64,000 nucleotides of DNA from Alphaproteobacteria bacterium (GTDB taxonomy: Bacteria > Pseudomonadota > Alphaproteobacteria > CACIAM-22H2). Position 1 is the first letter of the stretch. Every line of letters begins with the position of its first letter. Of this stretch, positions 34,851 to 42,207 are shown one piece after another. The notes beneath the pieces were generated by a model. It saw only the letters and a program-made list of their open reading frames with translations, made no database searches and had not been told where the DNA came from. A program made the position numbers and the translations under genes. The stretch lies in NCBI GenBank assembly GCA_017308135.1, contig JAFKFM010000011.1, positions 248,001 through 312,000 on the forward strand, in the 5' to 3' direction.

Positions 34851-35786
34851 ATGCCGAACTACACGCTGGCGCAGCTGCGCGCGATGCAGGCCGAACGCCG
34901 CTATTGGGACAAGCGCGACCCGGCGAACGCCGATTTCGTCGCGCAAGTCGATCAGGGCTATCGCGATCTGTTCGACGAACCGGCGGCGCTGGTGCCCACG
35001 CCCGAGCAGGAGGAACAGTCGCGCCGTCTCGAAGAAGACCTGCGCCGCCGCATGGCACGATCCGAATATTGGAATCCGCGCCATGCGGATTACCAACGCC
35101 TGCACGACGATGTCGCGCAAGGTTACGCGAAGCTCTATCCGGCGGCGGCACCGGCCTCACCGATGGCCGAGCCCGAGCAGACACCGCCGCCCGAACCGGT
35201 GAACCTGCTGGAGCTGACGCGACGGATGTTGCCCGTAGGTTCAAGCTCTAGAATGAATCTGCAAGAAGTGAAGCCAAGTTCGGAAAGCAATCTGGTCCTC
35301 TCAACAAGTGGATCCCAAATTGCTCTATCGCCATTTTGGCAGAAACCTCCAGCACCTGAACCAACGGTTCCGGAGCGTAGCCCTGTTCCCATGCCGCCAA
35401 AGATAATTCACCCCGACATTTCGGCGCCGCCCAATAGCGATCCGAATTTGATCTATTCACCGCTCCAAGTCGATCCTTCTCAAATTGAGAAACTGTGGAA
35501 ATTTTTGGATGATCCGGAGTGGGGATATCAGAAGTTCCTCGAAGAGTGGGGCAACAAGAAATGGAAGGATCCTGTCACCGGGGAGGAGCGCCCATTCACC
35601 GAGAAAGAGCTTAGGGACAGTTTCGAGCGGGATCAGGACAAAACAAAAGAGTTTCTTTGGGACTACTATCACCGACGAGATTCTGTTTTTCCTGAGGACA
35701 AGGAACGCGCATTTCCGCCTGGTGTCGAGGAGCCCAACGAATGGTTCGAACGGGAAGATAAAGAGTTTGAAGGGCGCTTTGGTTGA
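34851..35786 (+). CDS. Protein with tandem scaffold-like C-terminal motifs and an AT-richer unknown C-terminal half
   Basis: A 311-aa protein of unknown function. The N-terminal 100 residues contain two copies of a helical motif, LRAMQAERRYWDKRDP...VDQGYRDLFDE and LRRRMARSEYWNPRHA...VAQGYAKLYPA. The C-terminus of the cluster's scaffold protein has the same pattern (LREMMKDKRYWRDRDP...VTEGYRRLYDG). A Pro-rich linker follows (PEQTPPPEPV), then from about residue 130 the DNA turns clearly AT-richer and the codon use changes. The C-terminal part is acidic and aromatic-rich (LWKFLDDPEWGYQKFLEEW, then FLWDYYHRRD). No known domain was recognised. A capsid-targeted cargo or accessory protein is a hypothesis. 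Confidence 0.75.
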   Translation: MPNYTLAQLRAMQAERRYWDKRDPANADFVAQVDQGYRDLFDEPAALVPTPEQEEQSRRLEEDLRRRMARSEYWNPRHADYQRLHDDVAQGYAKLYPAAAPASPMAEPEQTPPPEPVNLLELTRRMLPVGSSSRMNLQEVKPSSESNLVLSTSGSQIALSPFWQKPPAPEPTVPERSPVPMPPKIIHPDISAPPNSDPNLIYSPLQVDPSQIEKLWKFLDDPEWGYQKFLEEWGNKKWKDPVTGEERPFTEKELRDSFERDQDKTKEFLWDYYHRRDSVFPEDKERAFPPGVEEPNEWFEREDKEFEGRFG

Positions 35787-35855
35787 ACCGGCTAGATAAA
35801 TTCATTGCAGTCCTGCGGTTGAGTTCATGACGCAATCGCAGGATATTTTTCTAAT

Positions 35856-36389
35856 ATGACTTTGTTGATATTCGTTGATATTCTTTTTTACATGAAGAAT
35901 TGGCAATCTATCTTTGGAAAGCATAGTTGCGCTGGGTACAGAAGATTCGCCGCATATCGGGTTGCATGTCGAATCGTGTTGCCTATTTTTTTCGCGCCTT
36001 TAGTGGCGTGCGCGCCGTCGGGTATCTATGGGCCCTATGGCTTACCGGTTGAAGTGTATTCGCAGTGCAATGAGGCCCCGCATCCCGGACCATCCGCCTG
36101 TACGCGCGGACCTTTATCGCTCGTTCCGCTCGCCGATCCGCGCGGCTGCGTTCCTTACGCCGCATCGCGCGAAACATCGCCCGCGCGGCGTGCTTCGGTC
36201 GAAACGCTCTGCCGCGACAACGTGCTCGATACCGAGGGCCGCGTGTTGGTTTCCAAAGCGCGGCTCGCCGATCGGATCGAGGCGGCGGAAAGCGCGCGCC
36301 GGCTGTCGGGAGATCCGGCGCGCCAGGCGCAGGCCGCAGCCGATCTCGCGGTCTTGCGCGAATTGATACCCCAAGCGCCAGCCGAATAG
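35856..36389 (+). CDS. Putative lipoprotein at the end of the phage-like segment
   Basis: 177 aa from ATG 35856, or 165 aa from ATG 35892. The start region is AT-rich (about 35790-36050) and has no strong ribosome site. A hydrophobic stretch IVLPIFFAPLVAC ends in a lipobox (LVAC), predicting a lipid-anchored Cys around residue 52. The mature part has several further cysteines (SQCNEAP, SACTRG, RGCVPY, LCRDN) and a C-terminal amphipathic helix (RIEAAESARRLSGDPARQ). From about 36060 the DNA is GC-rich again. Function unknown; it could be a lysis (outer spanin-like) or a surface-modifying protein. The first 20-50 residues are the least certain part. Confidence 0.55.
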   Translation: MTLLIFVDILFYMKNWQSIFGKHSCAGYRRFAAYRVACRIVLPIFFAPLVACAPSGIYGPYGLPVEVYSQCNEAPHPGPSACTRGPLSLVPLADPRGCVPYAASRETSPARRASVETLCRDNVLDTEGRVLVSKARLADRIEAAESARRLSGDPARQAQAAADLAVLRELIPQAPAE

Positions 36390-36431
36390 CGATCTCGCGC
36401 GCGGGGCCTCGCCCTGCTAATTTCCCGCGCC

Positions 36432-36779
36432 ATGGCGACTCCGATCTATCACATGTGCCGCGCCGACGAATGGGAAGAGGCCCAGACGACGGGTTCCTAC
36501 GCCGGTTCCTCGCAGGACAAGGCCGACGGCTTCATCCATTTCTCGACCGCCGAACAGATCGTCGTGTCGGCGGCGAAGCATCGCGCGGGCCAGGATAATC
36601 TCGTGCTGATCGAGGTGCCCGATACGGCGCTGGGCGACGCCCTCAAATGGGAAGTCTCGCGCGGCGGCGCGCTGTTCCCGCATCTCTACGGCGCGCTCGA
36701 CATATCGAAGGTCGCGCGCCACGCGCCGCTCAAACTCGGCCCCGCGGGGCGACACGTGTTTCCCTGGGGGCTGGCATGA
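36432..36779 (+). CDS. DUF952 family protein
   Basis: A 115-aa cytoplasmic protein of the DUF952 family, which is distantly related to glutathione transferase-associated and ADP-ribosyl-type folds; the function is unknown. Family text is IYHMCRADEWEEAQTTGSYAGSSQDKADGF... with FIHFSTAEQ and the later GALFPHLYGALDISKV. Its stop codon overlaps the pyrD start by 4 nt (ATGA). The same adjacency to pyrD is common in alphaproteobacteria, marking the return to core chromosome after the phage-like segment. Confidence 0.87.
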   Translation: MATPIYHMCRADEWEEAQTTGSYAGSSQDKADGFIHFSTAEQIVVSAAKHRAGQDNLVLIEVPDTALGDALKWEVSRGGALFPHLYGALDISKVARHAPLKLGPAGRHVFPWGLA

Positions 36780-37834
36780 GCGTTTTCTACAAACTGATCC
36801 GGCCGTTCCTGCACGCCTTCGACGCGGAGACGGCGCATGGCTTGTCGATCACGGCGCTGAAGCATGGCTTGGTGCCGTTGCCCGCCCCGATCGACGAGCC
36901 GTCGTTACGCGTGAAGCTCTGGGGCCTCGATTTTCCGCATCCGATCGGCCTCGCCGCCGGGCTCGACAAACATATCGAGGTGCCGGACGCGCTGCTCGCG
37001 CAAGGCTTCGGCTTCGTCGAAGTCGGCTCGGTCACGCCCAAGCCGCAAACCGGCAATCCGCGCCCGCGGCTGTTCCGCCTGACCGAGGACGCGGCGGTGA
37101 TCAACCGCTTCGGCTTCAATTCCTGCGGGCTCGATGCGGCGGCCGGGCGCTTGGCGGCGCGGGCCCGGCGCGGCATCGTCGGCATCAATCTCGGCAAGAA
37201 CAAGGAAACGCCGAACGCGGCCGACGATTACGTCAAGCTGATCGCCGGGCTGGGGCCGCATGCCGATTACGTCGTTTGCAATGTGTCCTCGCCCAATACG
37301 CCGGGCCTGCGCGCGCTGCAAAGCCGCGAACAGCTCGACGCGATCGTGGTGCGCGTGCAAGCGGCGATGGACGCTCTGCCGGTCGATCCCAAGCCGCCGC
37401 TTCTGTTCAAGATCGCGCCCGATCTGACCGACGCGGATTTGGAGGACGTGGTGCGCGTGGCGCTTGATCGCGGCCTTGCGGGCCTCGTCGTCGGCAACAC
37501 GACCTTGTCGCGGCCGGAAAGCTTGCGCTCGCCCCACGCCAAGGAAAGCGGCGGCTTGTCGGGCAAGCCGCTTTTCCCGCTGGCGACGGCGGTGCTGCAA
37601 AAGACCTATCGTCTGGCGGGCGGAAAAATTCCGCTGATCGGCGTGGGCGGCGTGTCGGACGCGCGCACGGCCTATGTCAAGATCCGGGCGGGGGCGAGCC
37701 TCGTGCAGCTTTATTCGGCGCTGGTTTATCAAGGCCCGGACCTTGCCGTGCGCATCGCCCGGCAATTGCCCGCCCTGCTGAAGGCGGATGGTTACGCCCA
37801 TGTGTCGGCGGCCGTCGGCGCCGATTGCCGTTGA
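36776..37834 (+). CDS. pyrD: Dihydroorotate dehydrogenase (quinone), class 2
   Basis: Fourth step of pyrimidine biosynthesis: dihydroorotate to orotate, with electrons passed to ubiquinone at the inner membrane; 352 aa. The N-terminal helix pair (SVFYKLIRPFLHAFDAETAH) is the membrane-associating part of class 2 enzymes. FMN and substrate motifs are HPIGLAAGLDKH, VGSVTPKPQTGNPRPRLFRL, NRFGFNS, GINLGKNKET, NVSSPNTPGLRALQ (with the class 2 catalytic Ser) and IGVGGVSDARTAY. The start at 36776 overlaps DUF952. Confidence 0.97.
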   Translation: MSVFYKLIRPFLHAFDAETAHGLSITALKHGLVPLPAPIDEPSLRVKLWGLDFPHPIGLAAGLDKHIEVPDALLAQGFGFVEVGSVTPKPQTGNPRPRLFRLTEDAAVINRFGFNSCGLDAAAGRLAARARRGIVGINLGKNKETPNAADDYVKLIAGLGPHADYVVCNVSSPNTPGLRALQSREQLDAIVVRVQAAMDALPVDPKPPLLFKIAPDLTDADLEDVVRVALDRGLAGLVVGNTTLSRPESLRSPHAKESGGLSGKPLFPLATAVLQKTYRLAGGKIPLIGVGGVSDARTAYVKIRAGASLVQLYSALVYQGPDLAVRIARQLPALLKADGYAHVSAAVGADCR

Positions 37835-37870
37835 CCGAATCGGCCCGGCTTGGGATACCGGAACGGTCCC

Positions 37871-39013
37871 ATGAACAAGATGCCCCATATCCTCGCCGGT
37901 CTCGCCTATCTGTTGGGCGGGGGCGCGCTTGCTCTGGGCGTAAGTCCGCTCTGGGGCCTCGCGGCTTTCGCGGCGGCGGTGGCCCTGCACGGGATTTGGT
38001 GGGGCCTCGTCCTCGCCGGGCATCTCGAGACCGCGCAGGCGCGGATCGGCGAATTGCGCCGCGACGTCAAATTCGCGCGCGAGGAAATCCAGAGCGTGCT
38101 CGAAGCCATCGAAAGCATGGCGAGCAAGAACGCCGAGATGGCCAACGTCTCGACCGAGCTGCGCTTCCTGAAAGGCCTGGTCGAGCAATTGTCGGGCAAG
38201 CCGATCACGCTGCCCGGCGAAGCGCCGCATCCCAAGGCGCCGCCCAAACCCAATCTGCCCGACGCGCAAGTGCTGGATATCGTGCGCGAAGCGCTGCGCG
38301 AAGGCCGCGTCGATCTCTATCTCCAGCCGATCGTCGATCTGCCGCAGCGCCGCCGCCGTCACTACGAATGTTTCTCGCGCGTGCGCGGGCCCGACGGCAC
38401 GATGATCGGACCGGATTCCTATCTGGCGCTGGCCGAGGCGTATGGCCTCGTTGCCGCGATCGACAATATGCTGCTGTTCCGCGGCGTACAGCTCGTGCGC
38501 CGCGTGCAAGGGCGCGGCGGTGCGGGGGCCGGGACGGGCGTGTTCGTCAACATCTCGCAGCACACGCTGGCCGATAAGCGCTTCTTCGCCGAGTTCGTCG
38601 CCTTCATGGCGCAGAACCGCGATCTCGCTCCCAATCTCGTGTTCGAATTGGCCGAAGCGCAAGCGCGCCGTTTGACCGAGGAACAGTGGAAGGCGCTCGC
38701 GCAATTGGCGGCGCACGGCTTCCGCTTCTCAATGGATCAAGTGGTCGAGCCCGCCACACTCGATCCCGTGGCGCTGGCCCAGCACAGTTTCCGCTTCATC
38801 AAGGTCGAAGCGCGCAAGATGGTTGAATTCGCGTCCGCCGGCGGCGGGCTCGCCTTCACGCGCTTGCGCCAGGGCTTGCTCGATGCGCGCGTCGACCTCA
38901 TCGTCGACAAGATCGAAAGCGAGCAAGTGTTGCTCGAAGTGCTGGAACTCGATGCCAGCTACGGCCAGGGCTATTTGTTCGGCGAGCCTAAGCCGCTCAA
39001 GGAATCTCAATGA
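37871..39013 (+). CDS. TipF-like EAL-domain protein with N-terminal membrane helices
   Basis: 380 aa. Two N-terminal hydrophobic helices (ILAGLAYLLGGGALALGV and LAAFAAAVALHGIWWGLVL) are followed by a coiled coil (residues about 55-105, LETAQARIGELRRDVKFARE) and a C-terminal EAL domain (about 140-375). The EAL motif reads ECFSR, the usual LELTE reads FELAE, and the DDFG and KID motifs read MDQV and KVE, so metal-dependent c-di-GMP hydrolysis looks lost, while the closing GYLFGEP is kept. The layout equals that of Caulobacter TipF, a c-di-GMP-binding factor for polar flagellum assembly. The start ATG 37871 is used in preference to TTG 37850. It overlaps the next gene by 4 nt. Confidence 0.8.
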   Translation: MNKMPHILAGLAYLLGGGALALGVSPLWGLAAFAAAVALHGIWWGLVLAGHLETAQARIGELRRDVKFAREEIQSVLEAIESMASKNAEMANVSTELRFLKGLVEQLSGKPITLPGEAPHPKAPPKPNLPDAQVLDIVREALREGRVDLYLQPIVDLPQRRRRHYECFSRVRGPDGTMIGPDSYLALAEAYGLVAAIDNMLLFRGVQLVRRVQGRGGAGAGTGVFVNISQHTLADKRFFAEFVAFMAQNRDLAPNLVFELAEAQARRLTEEQWKALAQLAAHGFRFSMDQVVEPATLDPVALAQHSFRFIKVEARKMVEFASAGGGLAFTRLRQGLLDARVDLIVDKIESEQVLLEVLELDASYGQGYLFGEPKPLKESQ

Positions 39014-39870
39014 CGCAAGCGTTGGACGGTCTGGGACCGGTCGTCGACCGGTACGACGTGTTTTTGCTCGACATGTGGGGCTGCATTCACGACGGCGTGC
39101 GCGTGTTTCCGGGCGTCGCCGATCTGCTGGCGCGCCTTCGCGCCAAGGGCAAGAAGGCGATCGTGCTGTCCAACGCGCCGCGCCGCGTGCCCGTGCTGGT
39201 GAAGCAGATGCCGGGCTATGGCGTGTCGGCCGATCAGTTCGACGCGATCGTCACCTCGGGCGAGGATACGTGGCGTGCGCTCGCCGCGAAGAAGCACGGT
39301 TTGGGCCCGCGCTACTATCATATCGGTCAGGCCGCGAATTTGACCGACCCGGCCGAGATCGGGTTGCGCGAAGTGGCCACACTCGCCGATTCCGATTTCA
39401 TCCTCGCCTCGGGTGCGGCGGGCGACGGCACGCTCGATATGGACAAGCTTCAGCCCATTCTCGCCGACGGTGTCGCGCGCAAGCTGACGATGGTTTGCGC
39501 CAATCCCGATCTGGAAGTCTTGCGCGGCGAGGAACGCTATCTGTGCGCGGGCACGGCCGCCGCCGCTTACGAAGCGTTGGGCGGCACGGTGCATTATCAC
39601 GGCAAGCCGCATCGCGGCGTCTATGAATGGGCGCTGGAACTCGCCGGCAATCCCGATCGCAAACGCGTGATCGGCGTTGGCGATGCGATGCGCACCGATG
39701 TGGCCGGCGGGCGCGGGGCCGGTATCGATCAAGCCTTCATCCCCGGCGGCATTCACGCGGTCGCGTTGGATGCGCCGATGGGCACCTTGCCGACGGCCGA
39801 AAAGATGGCGGCACTGTCGGCCGAATTCGGCTTCGCGCCGACCTATATGTTGGCCGAATTGCGCTGGTAA
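39010..39870 (+). CDS. HAD-superfamily class IIA hydrolase, TIGR01459 type
   Basis: A 286-aa HAD phosphatase-like protein. Motif I is FLLDMWGCIHDG (nucleophile Asp, with Trp replacing the usual second Asp region as in TIGR01459), motif II is VLSNAPRR, and motif III/IV is KRVIGVGDAMRTDVAGGRGAGI. The insertion cap (about 85-200) is of type IIA, as in NagD. TIGR01459 proteins are typical of alphaproteobacteria and have no established substrate. Overlaps the EAL gene by 4 nt (ATGA), so the two are coupled. Confidence 0.87.
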   Translation: MTQALDGLGPVVDRYDVFLLDMWGCIHDGVRVFPGVADLLARLRAKGKKAIVLSNAPRRVPVLVKQMPGYGVSADQFDAIVTSGEDTWRALAAKKHGLGPRYYHIGQAANLTDPAEIGLREVATLADSDFILASGAAGDGTLDMDKLQPILADGVARKLTMVCANPDLEVLRGEERYLCAGTAAAAYEALGGTVHYHGKPHRGVYEWALELAGNPDRKRVIGVGDAMRTDVAGGRGAGIDQAFIPGGIHAVALDAPMGTLPTAEKMAALSAEFGFAPTYMLAELRW

Positions 39871-39875
39871 TCCCG

Positions 39876-39916
39876 AGTCGCCGCGAATCCCCAAATATGG
39901 GGGTCGAGCGGCGACT
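39876..39916. other. Intergenic stem-loop between the HAD gene and methylmalonyl-CoA mutase
   Basis: AGTCGCCGC (39876-39884) pairs with GCGGCGACT (39908-39916), and the enclosed sequence has CCCC AAATAT GGGG as an inner stem. A second small stem, GATTCGC-TGCG-GCGAATC, is at 39941-39958. Neither is followed by a T-run. They probably mark the transcript end of the upstream operon. The remaining 183-bp gap holds nothing else that I can name. Confidence 0.45.
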
Positions 39917-40053
39917 TACCCACAAGCTGTCGATAAGTACGATTCGCTGCGGCGAATCAACCTCTTGTCATCGCCGCGCCATGTGCTCGAGTCGGAGGCC
40001 TATTTTGGGGCCCCGAACGCCCCTTAAGATCATGAAATCAGGGGAGTAGAGCC

Positions 40054-42204
40054 ATGGCCGATTTCGCGCGTCCCGACCTGGCGCAATGGGAAAAGCTGGC
40101 GAGCGCCGAGTTGAAGGGCGCGCGCAGCGATTCGCTGAGCTGGACGACGCCCGAGGGGATCAAGGTCAAACCGCTCTACACGGCGGATGATCTCGCCGGT
40201 CTCGAACATCTCGGCGGTATGCCCGGTTTCGCGCCCTATGTGCGCGGCCCCCGCGCGACCATGTACGCGAACCGCCCGTGGACGATCCGCCAATACGCGG
40301 GTTTCTCGACGGCCGAAGAGTCGAACGCCTTCTATCGTCGCGCGCTGGCGGCGGGCCAGGCGGGCCTGTCCGTCGCGTTCGATCTCGCCACCCATCGCGG
40401 CTACGACAGCGATCATCCGCGCGTCGTGGGCGACGTGGGCAAGGCCGGTGTCGCGATCGATTCCGTCGAGGATATGAAAATCCTGTTCGACGGGATCCCG
40501 CTCGACAAGATGTCCGTGTCGATGACCATGAACGGCGCGGTGCTGCCCGTGCTGGCGTCGTTCATCGTCGCGGGCGAGGAACAGGGTGTCGATCAAGCCA
40601 AGCTTTCCGGCACGATCCAGAACGACATCCTCAAAGAATTTATGGTGCGGAACACCTACATCTATCCGCCCGCACCCAGCATGCGCATCGTGGCCGATAT
40701 CATCGAGCACACGGCCAAGCGCATGCCCAAATTCAATTCGATCTCGATCAGCGGCTACCATATGCAAGAGGCGGGAGCGACCTGCGTGCAGGAACTCGCC
40801 TTCACGCTGGCCGACGGGCTCGAATACGTGCGTGCGGCGTTGTCGAAGGGCTTGGACGTGGACGCCTTCGCGCCGCGCCTGTCGTTCTTCTTCGCGATCG
40901 GCATGAACTTCTTCATGGAGATCGCTAAGCTGCGCGCGGCCCGCCTGTTGTGGACCGAGCTGATGCAAGGCTTCAACCCGAAGAAGGCCGACAGTCTGGC
41001 ACTGCGCACGCATTGCCAAACCTCCGGCGTCTCGCTGACCGAGCAGGACCCCTACAACAACGTCGTGCGCACGGCGATCGAAGCGATGGCGGCGGCGTTG
41101 GGCGGCACGCAAAGCTTGCACACGAATTCCTTCGACGAAGCCTTGGCGCTGCCCACCCCGTTCAGTGCGCGCATCGCGCGCAACACGCAGCTGATCCTTC
41201 AGGAAGAGACGGGCATCACCAAGGTGGTCGATCCGCTGGCGGGTTCGTACTACGTCGAAAGCCTGACCGCCTCGATCGCGGCCCACGCGCGCGCGCTGAT
41301 CGGCGAGGTCGAAGCACTGGGCGGCATGACCAAGGCCGTCGAAAGCGGCATGCCCAAGCTGAAGATCGAGGAATCGGCGGCGTTGCGCCAAGCGCGCATC
41401 GATCGCGGCGAGGAGACGATCGTCGGCGTCAACAAATACAAGGTCGAGAACCCCGAGAAGGTCGACATTCTCGACATCGACAACACCGCCGTGCGCGAAG
41501 CGCAGGTGAAGCGCCTCAAATCCGTCCGCGCCACGCGCGACGAGGCGAAGTGCCGCGAGACGCTGGAAGCGCTGACCCGTGCCGCCGGCGGCGGCAACGG
41601 CAATCTGCTCGAACTGTCGATCGAAGCGATGCGCGCGCGCGCGACGGTGGGCGAAGTCTCCGACGCGCTGGAGAAGGTCTATACCCGTCATCGCGCGACG
41701 ATCCGCTCGGTCACCGGCATTTACGGCTCGGCCTATGACGGCGACGAAGGCTTCGCCAAGATCAAAGCGGAAGTCGCGTCCTTCGCATCGGAAGAAGGCC
41801 GCCGCCCGCGCATGCTGGTGGTGAAACTGGGCCAGGACGGCCACGATCGCGGCGCCAAGGTGATCGCGACGGCCTTCGCCGATATCGGCTTCGATGTCGA
41901 TGTGGGCCCGCTGTTCCAAACGCCGGACGAAGCGGCGCGCCAAGCGGTCGAGAACGACGTGCACGTGATCGGCGTGTCGTCGCAGGCGGCGGGCCACAAG
42001 ACGCTCGTGCCCGCGTTGATCGCGGCGCTGAAGGCCCGCAAGGCCGACGACATTCTGGTCGTATGCGGCGGGGTCATCCCGCCGCAGGATTACGACGAAC
42101 TCCTCCAACAAGGTGTGGCGGCCATCTACGGCCCCGGCACCAACATTCCGCACGCGGCGGCCGAAGTGCTCGGCCTCATCCGGCGGCGCAAACGGGCGGC
42201 ATAG
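40054..42204 (+). CDS. Methylmalonyl-CoA mutase (adenosylcobalamin-dependent), large subunit
   Basis: Interconverts methylmalonyl-CoA and succinyl-CoA (propionate catabolism and ethylmalonyl-CoA-type assimilation); 716 aa, full length. The barrel domain has [20 protein letters not shown] and the segment [20 protein letters not shown], with [13 protein letters not shown] lining the substrate site. The C-terminal cobalamin-binding domain has the DxHxxG motif in [20 protein letters not shown] (about residue 595) and the GG motif in [12 protein letters not shown]. The closest paralogue families (isobutyryl- and ethylmalonyl-CoA mutase) differ in these regions, so methylmalonyl is preferred. A good ribosome site (GGGGAGTAGAG) precedes ATG 40054. 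The small subunit and epimerase are not in the window. Confidence 0.93.
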   Translation: MADFARPDLAQWEKLASAELKGARSDSLSWTTPEGIKVKPLYTADDLAGLEHLGGMPGFAPYVRGPRATMYANRPWTIRQYAGFSTAEESNAFYRRALAAGQAGLSVAFDLATHRGYDSDHPRVVGDVGKAGVAIDSVEDMKILFDGIPLDKMSVSMTMNGAVLPVLASFIVAGEEQGVDQAKLSGTIQNDILKEFMVRNTYIYPPAPSMRIVADIIEHTAKRMPKFNSISISGYHMQEAGATCVQELAFTLADGLEYVRAALSKGLDVDAFAPRLSFFFAIGMNFFMEIAKLRAARLLWTELMQGFNPKKADSLALRTHCQTSGVSLTEQDPYNNVVRTAIEAMAAALGGTQSLHTNSFDEALALPTPFSARIARNTQLILQEETGITKVVDPLAGSYYVESLTASIAAHARALIGEVEALGGMTKAVESGMPKLKIEESAALRQARIDRGEETIVGVNKYKVENPEKVDILDIDNTAVREAQVKRLKSVRATRDEAKCRETLEALTRAAGGGNGNLLELSIEAMRARATVGEVSDALEKVYTRHRATIRSVTGIYGSAYDGDEGFAKIKAEVASFASEEGRRPRMLVVKLGQDGHDRGAKVIATAFADIGFDVDVGPLFQTPDEAARQAVENDVHVIGVSSQAAGHKTLVPALIAALKARKADDILVVCGGVIPPQDYDELLQQGVAAIYGPGTNIPHAAAEVLGLIRRRKRAA

Positions 42205-42207
42205 CAA

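Larger units (their letters stand above)
21138..36389 (+). mobile_element. Podovirus (T7-like) structural gene cluster, integrase-less prophage or domesticated particle
   Basis: About 15 kb of co-oriented genes between lysK-S24 and DUF952-pyrD. Order: permuted papain-like protein, Pro-rich small protein, portal, scaffold, capsid, small capsid-proximal protein, tail tubular A, tail tubular B, internal virion protein, fibre, spike, DUF4376 protein, large terminase, two membrane proteins, scaffold-tag protein, lipoprotein. All frames are open with sensible ribosome sites and frequent ATGA overlaps. I see no integrase, transposase, replication or RNA polymerase gene, small terminase, endolysin of known type, or gp15/gp16-like core proteins. 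I found no tRNA and no convincing direct repeats at the borders. The boundaries given are those of the first and last gene, not mapped att sites. Confidence 0.7.

Noticed and set aside
34851..35786. Polymorphic toxin with immunity gene downstream
   Set aside because: The joined composition and variable-looking C-terminus are suggestive, but no toxin motif was recognised, and the next gene looks like a lipoprotein and not a cytoplasmic immunity protein.
20973..36431. Attachment sites or a tRNA at the borders of the phage-like segment
   Set aside because: I found neither a tRNA nor a convincing direct repeat by eye at either edge; the boundaries are left as gene ends.
37850..37870. TTG 37850 as start of the EAL protein
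   Set aside because: It would add MGYRNGP ahead of an ATG that directly precedes the membrane helix; the ATG at 37871 is the simpler choice.
39871..40053. Cobalamin riboswitch upstream of the B12-dependent mutase
   Set aside because: No B12-box-like conserved core is visible, the gap is too short for the full aptamer, and mutase genes are rarely controlled this way.
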